In this document: in pieces, positions 1 through 4,850 of the stretch | How positions within the stretch are numbered: the stretch's first letter is position 1 | Layout of the letters: every line of letters starts with the position of its first letter | DNA from: an uncultured Lachnospiraceae bacterium | GTDB taxonomy: Bacteria; Bacillota; Clostridia; Lachnospirales; Lachnospiraceae | NCBI GenBank assembly: GCA_910579465.1 | Contig: CAJTUB010000002.1 | Location: forward strand, 1-6,879 | DNA: 6,879 nt | Direction: 5' to 3' | Notes under the pieces: model-generated | Database searches by the model: none | What the model saw: only the letters and a program-made list of their open reading frames with translations | Told to the model about the DNA's origin: nothing | Position numbers and translations under genes: made by a program

Positions 1-99
1 TTTATCATAGAAGACCTTTCAAAACACTATTTACAGAAAAAGTTTCATACTCTCGTAGTTCCGTCTCATCTGGCGACAGCATTTTTGCCTTTGTTTTAA
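1..99 (+). other. Possible 3' end of a plus-strand coding frame running in from the left edge
   Basis: Frame 1 is open from the first base to a TAA at 97-99. It reads 32 residues beginning FIIEDLSKHYLQKKF, which looks protein-like rather than random. The frame lies antisense to the abnormal tail of the truncated ybaK gene, and its last ~10 codons cross into DNA that is clearly ybaK. This would fit a plus-strand gene cut by the rearrangement that truncated ybaK, but 32 residues are too few to assign a family. A chance open frame is equally possible. Confidence 0.2.
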
Positions 100-322
100 A
101 CTGCAATTTGTATTTCGGATTGTCAATCTTAACGTCGCCCGCGGCAACAATCAATACAGGCTGTCCGTCCACCAGAAATGAAAGGGTCTTTGCTATACGG
201 CAGGGCTCACAATGTAATGCTTTCGCAGCGAGCTCTACTGTTGCACTGGACACTTCAAATTCCTGTATTCTGTTTGCTATCCCGTGTTTTTCAAAATATT
301 TTCTGACCTTTTCAATTGCCAT
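5..322 (-). pseudogene. ybaK: Truncated YbaK/EbsC-family aminoacyl-tRNA deacylase
   Basis: Proteins of this family hydrolyse mischarged aminoacyl-tRNA (for example Cys-tRNA(Pro)) in the cytoplasm. Residues 1-86 read as a normal N-terminal two-thirds. They include the SSATVELAAKAL segment, the CEPCRIAKTLSF strand carrying the conserved lysine (Lys45) that is essential in characterised members, and the VLIVAAGDVKID strand. Family members are usually about 150-160 residues; this one stops at 105. From about residue 87 the tail (ELREYETFSVNSVLKGLL) does not resemble the family, and the glycine-rich GGVxPF segment and final helix/strand are absent. The start is supported by GAGGTGG (330-336) seven bases upstream. 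The gene is probably inactive, although a shortened product may still be made from the intact promoter. The family call is confident; the pseudogene call is an inference from length and tail. Confidence 0.75.
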
Positions 323-390
323 TTTTCATCCACCTCGTATCCCTGATAACCTATAGTTACCAATGTGAGTTTGTCTTTTTTGCTCTGTTT

Positions 391-498
391 TCACATTATA
401 GCACAAAGGGTAACGGATTTCCATTTATTTTCCTTTTTTACGGGATGGCAGGGAAAGGTTTGTTTTGCCGCTATTTCCAGTTGGGTTTTCTCATCCAT
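391..498 (-). CDS. Candidate 35-residue small ORF, unknown
   Basis: An ATG at 498 is preceded seven bases upstream by GGGAGGT (506-512), a near-perfect SD. The frame gives 35 residues starting MDEKTQLEIAAKQ, rich in Lys, with no membrane segment and two cysteines. Its stop codon sits inside the ybaK promoter (-10 at 395-400), so it may be a leader peptide, a remnant of a decayed gene, or chance. I do not recognise it. The only argument for it is the SD and its spacing. Confidence 0.25.
   Translation of the reverse strand: MDEKTQLEIAAKQTFPCHPVKKENKWKSVTLCAIM
395..423 (-). promoter_or_regulatory. Sigma-A promoter for truncated ybaK (extended -10)
   Basis: Read on the minus strand, TGGAAA (418-423), a 17-base spacer, then TATAAT (395-400) preceded by TGC, which is a perfect -10 with a TGn extension. 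The start site would be near 388, giving a leader of about 66 bases before the ybaK ATG. The -35 is weak (4 of 6), which an extended -10 commonly compensates. Confidence 0.6.
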
Positions 499-505
499 AA
501 GCCGT

Positions 506-546
506 ACCTCCCTTAGTAAGCCGATTACAGACCCTGCCGGGGAGGT
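506..546 (-). repeat. Inverted repeat pairing with the SD of the 35-codon ORF
   Basis: ACCTCCC (506-512) and GGGAGGT (540-546) are perfect 7-base arms separated by 27 bases. In minus-strand RNA the upstream arm ACCTCCC is complementary to the GGGAGGT SD in front of the small ORF at 498, so folding would hide that SD. This could be an attenuator-like leader or coincidence; no run of T follows on either strand, so it is not an intrinsic terminator. Confidence 0.3.
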
Positions 547-555
547 TTACAAGTC

Positions 556-584
556 TTGAAAAAAACGGGATTTTATGATAGAAT
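556..584 (+). promoter_or_regulatory. Sigma-A promoter of the peptidase operon
   Basis: TTGAAA (556-561), exactly 17 bases, then TAGAAT (579-584). Both boxes match the sigma-A consensus in five of six positions. Transcription would start near 591 and give a leader of about 134 bases to the peptidase ATG. It is the best promoter-like sequence upstream of the three genes that end at the terminator at 1783-1812. Confidence 0.65.
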
Positions 585-665
585 AATAACAGGGATTTGG
601 AAGCAAATTATTATAATTTTAAGAAGCGGAGAGCGGGCGTTACCGCAGTATTTCTAAAGAAAAAT

Positions 666-705
666 ATAACAGTCAGAACAAATCAATGCAACGTAAGTCT
701 GTTAT
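666..705 (+). promoter_or_regulatory. Possible leader hairpin just upstream of the peptidase SD
   Basis: ATAACAG (666-672) and CTGTTAT (699-705) form a 7-base stem with a 26-base loop in the mRNA leader. It ends five bases before the AGGAGG SD at 711-716. The stem is AU-rich and would not be very stable alone. It matches no riboswitch class I can recognise. Confidence 0.25.
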
Positions 706-724
706 TTTAAAGGAGGATTGATAA

Positions 725-1351
725 ATGAAATTATTTTTTCTGATGGTGCTTATCTATCTGGTGAATACCCTTATCATCATTACCATTATCGATATCGTCT
801 TAATGGGAGCACTTCATCTCCGGCTTTCTTTTGGCTGCCGCGTAAAGCAGTTCCTCATTACCAGGGAAAACAGAATGGACTTCCAGAACGGGAACGAGTG
901 CGCCGCATTTTCGTCGGCATATGTTTTAAGGCATTGGGGAATAGAAGAGAACGGAGCCGGTCTGTATGAGAGGATACCGGGCAAAAGGCGGGACGGGACC
1001 GTGTACCCGGCAGGGATACGGAAGCTCCTTTCCGGGTACGGCTTTCGTACAAGGTATTGCGCCGGGACGCTAAGTGCGTTGAAGCGTGAGGTTGCGAAAG
1101 GGAATCCTGTGATTGTAATGCTGCGGACCTATGCGGGTAAAAACTGGCTGCATTATGTTCCGGTCGTCGGATATGATGAGAAACACATTTTTATTACGGA
1201 GTCCTTCCGTGAGCTGGTGAATTGCGAGGAAGAGCATTATAACCGGAAGGTAACGATAGAAGAGTTTAAAAGGTTGTGGAATACCGCAGGCTGGAAGATG
1301 CCGCTTTACCGGAATACCTATACCACCGCGGTAAGGTGTTCCGGTAAATGA
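725..1351 (+). CDS. Membrane-anchored papain-like/C39-like cysteine peptidase
   Basis: This 208-residue protein has one long hydrophobic segment (about residues 3-33) and then a compact papain-fold peptidase domain resembling the peptidase_C39-like group. The presumed catalytic Cys59 lies in NECAAFSSAYVLR, with Gln54 as a possible oxyanion residue. The presumed His143 lies in LHYVPVVGYD, inside the usual H-x5-GYD pattern. At the place where relatives carry the Asp of the DP pair, 16 residues after His, there is Glu159 followed by Ser. The start follows AGGAGG (711-716) with 8-base spacing. No ABC transporter or bacteriocin gene is adjacent, so this is not the transporter-fused double-glycine leader peptidase type. 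It is the first gene of an operon with the 43-codon ORF and the HTH gene. The substrate is unknown, and the peptidase fold is an inference from motifs. Confidence 0.7.
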   Translation: MKLFFLMVLIYLVNTLIIITIIDIVLMGALHLRLSFGCRVKQFLITRENRMDFQNGNECAAFSSAYVLRHWGIEENGAGLYERIPGKRRDGTVYPAGIRKLLSGYGFRTRYCAGTLSALKREVAKGNPVIVMLRTYAGKNWLHYVPVVGYDEKHIFITESFRELVNCEEEHYNRKVTIEEFKRLWNTAGWKMPLYRNTYTTAVRCSGK

Positions 1352-1479
1352 ACCGGGATTTGAAGAGGGCTATAAAGGAAGCACTGGAAAGGGGGCCTGT
1401 ATATGAGAAGATATGTTATGTTTGCATAGCGCTGGCTATTGCAATCAAAGTAAGTTGTTATAGCCATAGCGCATCCTGA
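1348..1479 (+). CDS. Small 43-residue ORF overlapping the peptidase stop (ATGA)
   Basis: The ATG at 1348 overlaps the TGA of the peptidase gene as ATGA, the classic arrangement for translational coupling, and AAGGTG (1333-1338) lies nine bases upstream as an SD. The product has a basic, helix-prone N-terminal half (NRDLKRAIKEALERG), then a short hydrophobic stretch (residues 22-36, ICYVCIALAIAIKVS), and three cysteines (23, 26, 37). I do not recognise the family. It could be a small membrane-associated partner or substrate of the peptidase, or the remnant of a longer gene. An 11-bp hairpin lies in its 3' half. Coding status is supported by context only. Confidence 0.45.
   Translation: MNRDLKRAIKEALERGPVYEKICYVCIALAIAIKVSCYSHSAS
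1429..1472 (+). repeat. Bulged inverted repeat (RNA hairpin) in the 43-codon ORF
   Basis: GCGCT-GGCTAT (1429-1439) pairs with ATAGCC-AT-AGCGC (1460-1472): eleven base pairs with a two-base bulge (AT, 1466-1467) and a 20-base loop. It sits 20 bases before the SD of the next gene and has no following U-run. It is therefore more likely an mRNA processing or stability element, or the scar of a small inserted repeat, than a terminator. Confidence 0.5.
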
Positions 1480-1503
1480 AGAATATAAATTTAGGAGGCA
1501 GAC

Positions 1504-1797
1504 ATGGGCTATAGAAGAGCAGAAGAGATTTTGCCGGGAGAGGTAATTGAACTGATACAGCAGTATGCTGACGGAGTGAATCTGTATATTCCGAGAAAGC
1601 AGGGGAGCAGGCAGAAGTGGGGAGCTAAAACTACCTACAAATGCGAGCTGCAGAGCAGGAATCGGTTGATTTACGAGAGCTATTTGTCCGGCGCGACGGT
1701 TGGCGAGCTGGCGGAACGGTGGTATTTATCCGAAAAAAGCATACGGCGTATTGTCAGACAGGAAAAACAAGTAAAAGACACGGAGGCTGTGCAGTAA
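1504..1797 (+). CDS. CD3324-like small helix-turn-helix protein
   Basis: This 97-residue cytoplasmic protein resembles the CD3324 family found singly or in small operons across Firmicutes. Its C-terminal part resembles the Mor/HTH type of DNA-binding domain. The N-terminal half carries the family-like stretches EEILPGEVIELIQQYADG and LYIPRKQGSRQKWG. The second half holds a likely HTH: ESYLSGATVGELAERWYLS then EKSIRRIVRQEK, about residues 57-86. The start follows AGGAGG (1493-1498) with 5-base spacing. It is the last gene of the peptidase operon, 24 bases after the 43-codon ORF, and its stop codon lies inside the loop of the terminator. It is probably a transcriptional regulator; the target is not visible, and self-regulation of this operon is only a guess. 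Confidence 0.75.
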   Translation: MGYRRAEEILPGEVIELIQQYADGVNLYIPRKQGSRQKWGAKTTYKCELQSRNRLIYESYLSGATVGELAERWYLSEKSIRRIVRQEKQVKDTEAVQ

Positions 1798-1812
1798 GCA
1801 CAGCCTCTTTTT
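1783..1812 (+). terminator. Intrinsic terminator overlapping the end of the HTH gene
   Basis: GAGGCTGTGC (1783-1792) and GCACAGCCTC (1798-1807) form a perfect 10-bp stem with the 5-base loop AGTAA, followed directly by TTTTT (1808-1812). The loop contains the TAA stop codon of the CD3324-like gene, so the left arm is coding sequence. It closes the transcription unit that begins at the 556-584 promoter. Confidence 0.93.
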
Positions 1813-1984
1813 CAAAGAGCAGATTTCCCTGCTGTGTAACGGCGCGTATTTTTTTCTAAAAAAGCACAGGGTATCCGTGGTCCGGAATTTATGGCAGACT
1901 AAAGTCAAGCAGCAAAAAGGGTAATTTCTTGCTGGATGTAAGGTTGATTAACGAAATATATTGTAGTAGAAAAGGAGAAAGAGG

Positions 1985-2914
1985 ATGGACTATAGCAGAA
2001 AGATATCCGAGCGGATGTGGAATCTGCCGGATAAGGGGGAAATGGAAAGTAGGCGGGAAGAGATGTTTATGGATGATATCATACAGAAAAGCCATATTGA
2101 AAAGGAGCTGCTTTCCAGCCTTGACGGGGTAGAGACTGTATTTGACGGCGGTGCAGGCTGCGGGAGATTCTCCATTTTGCTTGCAAGGCATGGCTGTAAG
2201 GTGACGCACTTTGATATTTCACAGCCGATGATAGACAAGGCGAAGGAACTGGCACGCAAGGAGGGCGTTCTTGATAAAATTACATTTGTCAAGGGCGCGC
2301 TGGAGGATTTGCGGGAGTTCGGGGACAAGTCGTATGACCTGGTGATGTCTTTTGATGCGCCAATCTCGTATACCTATCCGAATCAGGAGCAGGTAATCCG
2401 GGAGCTTGTCCGTATCGGAAAAAAGCGCATTATGATAAGTGTGTCAAGCCGCCTTGGTGTGCTTCCTTATCTGGCAAACCCGGTTCAGAAGAACCAGTTC
2501 ATTTTGGATGAAAATTGTGAGGATGCCTTTGTCCGGTGGTGTATCGGCAATAAAGCAGGTGCGATAGAGGCGTTTCGGTTTGATAAGGATGCCGTTGAAA
2601 AACTGTGGTCAGAAGGGCTTATGGGAGGCAGTGATGAAATTGCAGAGTACGAAAGAGGCGGCGCTCCCTGGTGTATCACCTATACCTTTTTGCCGGATGA
2701 GCTGAAGAAAATACTGGAGAGCGCCGGTGTGAAAAATATTGAACTGGCGGGTCCGGGCGCGTATGCAAGGACGCTGCCGCGCGAAATTCTCGTAAAAATA
2801 ATGAACCATCCGGAGCAGAGGTCTGATTTTCTGGAGTTCTGTCACCGCTATGATTCCAATCCGTTTGTGTGCGGCATGGGAAAGGATAACCTGTTTGCAA
2901 AAGGGGAGCTGTAG
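1985..2914 (+). CDS. Class I SAM-dependent methyltransferase
   Basis: This 309-residue cytoplasmic enzyme has a Rossmann-type methyltransferase domain. Motif I is VFDGGAGCGRFS (52-63), which binds S-adenosylmethionine. The next strand ends in the acidic Asp77 (HFDISQPMID), expected to bind the ribose hydroxyls. GALEDL (104-109) is the adenine-contacting region, and YDLVMSFDA (117-125) is motif IV. After about residue 155 a long C-terminal part (QKNQFILDEN, APWCITYTFLPDELKKILESAG, FVCGMGKDNL) continues with the style of methyltransferase_11/25 proteins. The methyl acceptor cannot be inferred. AAAGGAG (1971-1977) lies seven bases before the ATG. The gene follows a terminator after about 170 bases and converges on tetR, so it is probably monocistronic. 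I found no convincing promoter for it. The frame stays open for 26 codons after the TAG. Confidence 0.88.
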   Translation: MDYSRKISERMWNLPDKGEMESRREEMFMDDIIQKSHIEKELLSSLDGVETVFDGGAGCGRFSILLARHGCKVTHFDISQPMIDKAKELARKEGVLDKITFVKGALEDLREFGDKSYDLVMSFDAPISYTYPNQEQVIRELVRIGKKRIMISVSSRLGVLPYLANPVQKNQFILDENCEDAFVRWCIGNKAGAIEAFRFDKDAVEKLWSEGLMGGSDEIAEYERGGAPWCITYTFLPDELKKILESAGVKNIELAGPGAYARTLPREILVKIMNHPEQRSDFLEFCHRYDSNPFVCGMGKDNLFAKGEL

Positions 2915-3010
2915 CCGGAAAAGCTTAAGTCTCCGAATGAAAATATCCGGGCGTGTGTGACGGGGATTGTGGATAAAGAAATGGGATACGGCTAAGCAAT
3001 AGCGATACCT

Positions 3011-3544
3011 CTACAATCCCTGACTTTTAAACATTTCCGCAATTTCCTCCGCGGTTTCCTGCATTCCCCGCTGGAACCAGACTTCAATCCAGCCGTACAG
3101 CGCGTAGGCTACATAAGCCCTTGCGTATGCTTCCATCTTTGAATGCTCCGGCTTCGGTCCGCATAGTCCGATAATGACATCTTTCAGAAGGTACACAAGG
3201 TTTCTTTCATTTAACAGGCTGTAAAAATTCCTGTGCTTTTCAAAGTGTGCAAACAGTAAGCCGAGCAATTCGTTTAACGGTCTGTTTTCCTTTTTGTCTG
3301 CTTCCTCCGTCCATTCTTTAAATATTTTATTGATATATCTCCGCAAAATATCCTCTTTGCTTTCAAAATTACGGTAAAAGGAAGCCCTGCCGATACCGGC
3401 AAGGTCACATAATTCGCTGATGGAAATATCCCCGATAGGCTTGTCCTGTAGTAGCTTCAGAAGTGCGTCTGTAATATGCTCTATGACATAAGCGTTTCTC
3501 GCTTCATTGCTGAACGGTGATACATTTTTCGAAGTTTGTCTCAT
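3011..3544 (-). CDS. TetR/AcrR-family transcriptional repressor of the hydrolase operon
   Basis: This 177-residue protein has an N-terminal TetR DNA-binding domain. The HTH is ISISELCDLAGIGRASFYRNF (about 40-60), followed by the family-typical ESKEDIL. The C-terminal ligand/dimerisation domain (about 90-170) has the aromatic-rich AYARAYVAYALYGWIEVWFQ helix typical of TetR_C domains. I chose the ATG at 3544 because GGGAGG (3552-3557) stands seven bases upstream. An in-frame ATG at 3586 would add 14 residues but lies inside the operator and lacks a good SD. The gene is divergent from the hydrolase operon, with a face-to-face promoter pair and two palindromes between them, so it most likely represses both that operon and itself. 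The inducer is unknown; a substrate or product of the hydrolases is a reasonable guess. Confidence 0.93.
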   Translation of the reverse strand: MRQTSKNVSPFSNEARNAYVIEHITDALLKLLQDKPIGDISISELCDLAGIGRASFYRNFESKEDILRRYINKIFKEWTEEADKKENRPLNELLGLLFAHFEKHRNFYSLLNERNLVYLLKDVIIGLCGPKPEHSKMEAYARAYVAYALYGWIEVWFQRGMQETAEEIAEMFKSQGL

Positions 3545-3558
3545 TTTGCTGCCTCCCG

Positions 3559-3587
3559 TTGACATGAAATTAACTTGATGATACAAT
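3559..3587 (+). promoter_or_regulatory. Sigma-A promoter of the hydrolase operon
   Basis: TTGACA (3559-3564), exactly 17 bases, then TACAAT (3582-3587): a perfect -35 and a 5-of-6 -10. Transcription would start near 3594, leaving a leader of about 80 bases before the small membrane protein. The -10 lies within the larger palindrome (3575-3598). The -35 is two bases from the tetR SD. Confidence 0.8.
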
Positions 3588-3598
3588 CATATCATCAA
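3575..3598. promoter_or_regulatory. Operator 1, 24-bp palindrome over the hydrolase -10
   Basis: TTGATGATA (3575-3583) and TATCATCAA (3590-3598) are perfect 9-base arms around a 6-base spacer. The length and symmetry are typical of a TetR-dimer site. It covers the -10 and start region of the plus-strand promoter, so a bound repressor would block that promoter directly. Binding by this TetR is inferred from position and symmetry. Confidence 0.8.
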
Positions 3599-3606
3599 AA
3601 CAGATG

Positions 3607-3622
3607 TATCACCATTATGATA
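3607..3622. promoter_or_regulatory. Operator 2 candidate, shorter palindrome over the tetR -10
   Basis: TATCA (3607-3611) and TGATA (3618-3622) flank a 6-base spacer. The same TATCA core appears in operator 1, but there the two cores point the other way (TGATA then TATCA). Its centre is 28 bp from that of operator 1. It overlaps the tetR -10 (3617-3622). It would be a second, probably weaker, repressor site; the reversed half-site order is a reason for doubt. Confidence 0.45.
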
Positions 3623-3645
3623 GCATTCTGTAAACAAAAAGTCAA
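3617..3645 (-). promoter_or_regulatory. Sigma-A promoter of tetR
   Basis: On the minus strand: TTGACT (3640-3645), 17 bases, then TATCAT (3617-3622), each 5 of 6 to consensus. The start would be near 3610, with a leader of about 65 bases to the ATG at 3544. It points toward the plus-strand promoter, so the two start sites lie about 16 bases past each other and the RNA 5' ends would overlap. Confidence 0.65.
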
Positions 3646-3675
3646 TAGCAAATGACAGAAAGGAAGCAGGGAAAA

Positions 3676-3825
3676 ATGAATCAGAGAAAATTGACACTTA
3701 CCCAAAGGAGATGGATTTTTCTAATCATAATTGCCATTGTGGCGTTTGTTCTTGGCAGGCTTGCAGTCAGGGCCGTAATGAACCTTATGCTGGGCGGAAC
3801 GATGTTCGGAGGTAATTTCCTATGA
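3676..3825 (+). CDS. 49-residue single-span membrane protein, first gene of hydrolase operon
   Basis: The product starts with a basic segment (MNQRKLTLTQRR), then a transmembrane helix (about 13-27, WIFLIIIAIVAFVLG), then a short tail rich in Gly, Met and Phe (NLMLGGTMFGGNF). The positive-inside rule puts the N-terminus in the cytoplasm. Its TGA overlaps the ATG of the next gene as ATGA, and it contains that gene's SD (GGAGGT, 3808-3813), which strongly suggests translational coupling. Its own SD is probably AGGAAG (3661-3666), nine bases upstream. It follows the TetR-controlled promoter by about 80 bases. I recognise no family. A role as an assembly or regulatory partner of the hydrolases is conjecture. 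Confidence 0.7.
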   Translation: MNQRKLTLTQRRWIFLIIIAIVAFVLGRLAVRAVMNLMLGGTMFGGNFL

Positions 3826-4808
3826 GTAAGACGAAGAAAGAAAAGAAGGTGAAAGCCGTGCCGGTCGGACTTGGAATTTTGGTGTTTTTTGTAGCTTTTG
3901 TTGGCGGTGTGGTATCGAAATTTGCGATTACTCCGTCCTGGTCTAAGAAGTACAGCGTTGCATGGAGTGATGAACTCGGAACGCTGAAAACCGATCTTTC
4001 CTACGGTGATGGTGAAGCGAATAAATTTGACCTTTATCTGCCGAAGGATAACGCGAAGGAAAGCTATGGTCTCGTTGTCTATCTTCACGCAGGCGGCTTC
4101 ACAACCGGGGACAAAGCCGATGATAGGAAAACACTTTCATGGTTGTGCAGTAAGGGCTATGTTGCCTGCGGTATTAACTATACGCTTCGCACCGAAGCAA
4201 ATAATGCCAGTGTACTTACGCAATCCAATGAAATCAAAGCGGCAATTCCCGTTGTTATTGAAGAAGCGAAAAAACTTGGCTACAACATTACGGAAATGAC
4301 CATGTCCGGTGGTTCTGCCGGAGGCTGTCTTGCCATGCTTTACGCATACAGAGACGCTGCGGAAGCTCCGGTTCCTGTCAGGCTTCTTTTTGAGATGGTC
4401 GGTCCCTCCAGCTTCTATGCCGAGGATTGGGGAATCTATGGGCTTAATCAGGATACAGACGATTCGAGAAAAGCGGCAGCGGGTTTATTCGGCGTCATGG
4501 GAGGTGTGGAACTCACTCCCGAAATGATAAAAGACGGCTCATATCAGGAACTTATGAAACCAATTTCTGCTTTTCGCTATGTCAATCAAAATTCCTGCCC
4601 GAGTCTGTTGCTTTACGGTACGCAGGACAGAGTGCAGCCTTGGGACGGAGTACGGCATTTAGTAAAAGCACTTGAAGATAACGGCGTTGAGTATAAGCTT
4701 TTTGAAGCTACACATTCGGGACATGGCGTTCAGAATGACAATGCGGTTATGAAAGAATATATGGAAACGGTAGAGGAATATCTCGACAGATATATGCCTT
4801 TAAATTGA
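3822..4808 (+). CDS. Membrane-anchored alpha/beta hydrolase 1 (HSL/BD-FAE-like esterase)
   Basis: This 328-residue protein has a Lys-rich N-terminus (SKTKKEKKVK), a signal-anchor helix (about 15-35), then an alpha/beta-hydrolase domain that would face outside the cytoplasm. HAGG (89-92) is the HGG-like oxyanion motif of the hormone-sensitive-lipase/BD-FAE group. The nucleophile elbow is GGSAGG with Ser165, where Gly replaces the Asp of the common GDSAGG. Asp269 in YGTQDRV is the likely acid and His301 in SGHG the likely base (His298 is nearby). The triad is therefore complete, and an esterase or lipase-like activity on acyl esters is expected; the substrate is unknown. The SD lies within the upstream small gene, and the two overlap by four bases. 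The next hydrolase starts 42 bases downstream. Confidence 0.88.
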   Translation: MSKTKKEKKVKAVPVGLGILVFFVAFVGGVVSKFAITPSWSKKYSVAWSDELGTLKTDLSYGDGEANKFDLYLPKDNAKESYGLVVYLHAGGFTTGDKADDRKTLSWLCSKGYVACGINYTLRTEANNASVLTQSNEIKAAIPVVIEEAKKLGYNITEMTMSGGSAGGCLAMLYAYRDAAEAPVPVRLLFEMVGPSSFYAEDWGIYGLNQDTDDSRKAAAGLFGVMGGVELTPEMIKDGSYQELMKPISAFRYVNQNSCPSLLLYGTQDRVQPWDGVRHLVKALEDNGVEYKLFEATHSGHGVQNDNAVMKEYMETVEEYLDRYMPLN

Positions 4809-4850
4809 CCGCAACGAGTTTGATTTGCTTAAATAAATGGAGAAACAGAT

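Larger units (their letters stand above)
323..724. other. 402-base intergenic region between divergent ybaK and peptidase operon
   Basis: There is no conventional gene here. The region holds, left to right: the ybaK ribosome binding site (330-336), an extended -10 promoter for ybaK (395-423), a 35-codon minus-strand ORF candidate (391-498) with a strong SD, an inverted repeat that pairs with that SD (506-546), a consensus sigma-A promoter on the plus strand (556-584), and a leader of about 130 bases before the peptidase gene. The other reading frames across this stretch have poor start context and no recognisable protein features. Confidence 0.6.

Noticed and set aside
725..1351. C39 peptidase as part of a bacteriocin exporter
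   Set aside because: There is no ATP-binding or multi-span transporter domain in the protein or next to it, and no double-glycine leader in the adjacent small ORF.
1929..1972. Possible promoter for the methyltransferase (TTGATT-N17-TAGAAA, or a TATATT -10)
   Set aside because: The first pair overlaps the SD and would leave almost no leader. The TATATT box has no -35 at a suitable distance. It is not good enough to annotate.
2915..3020. Inverted repeats between the convergent methyltransferase and tetR genes (GGGATTGT at 2963-2970 with ACAATCCC at 3013-3020; CCGGA with TCCGG)
   Set aside because: The long loops and absence of a U-run on either strand rule out a clear intrinsic terminator, and the arms partly lie in tetR coding sequence.
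3545..3586. Longer tetR start at 3586 (14 extra residues)
   Set aside because: It lacks a good SD, lies inside operator 1, and the ATG at 3544 has GGGAGG at ideal spacing and gives a normal TetR length.
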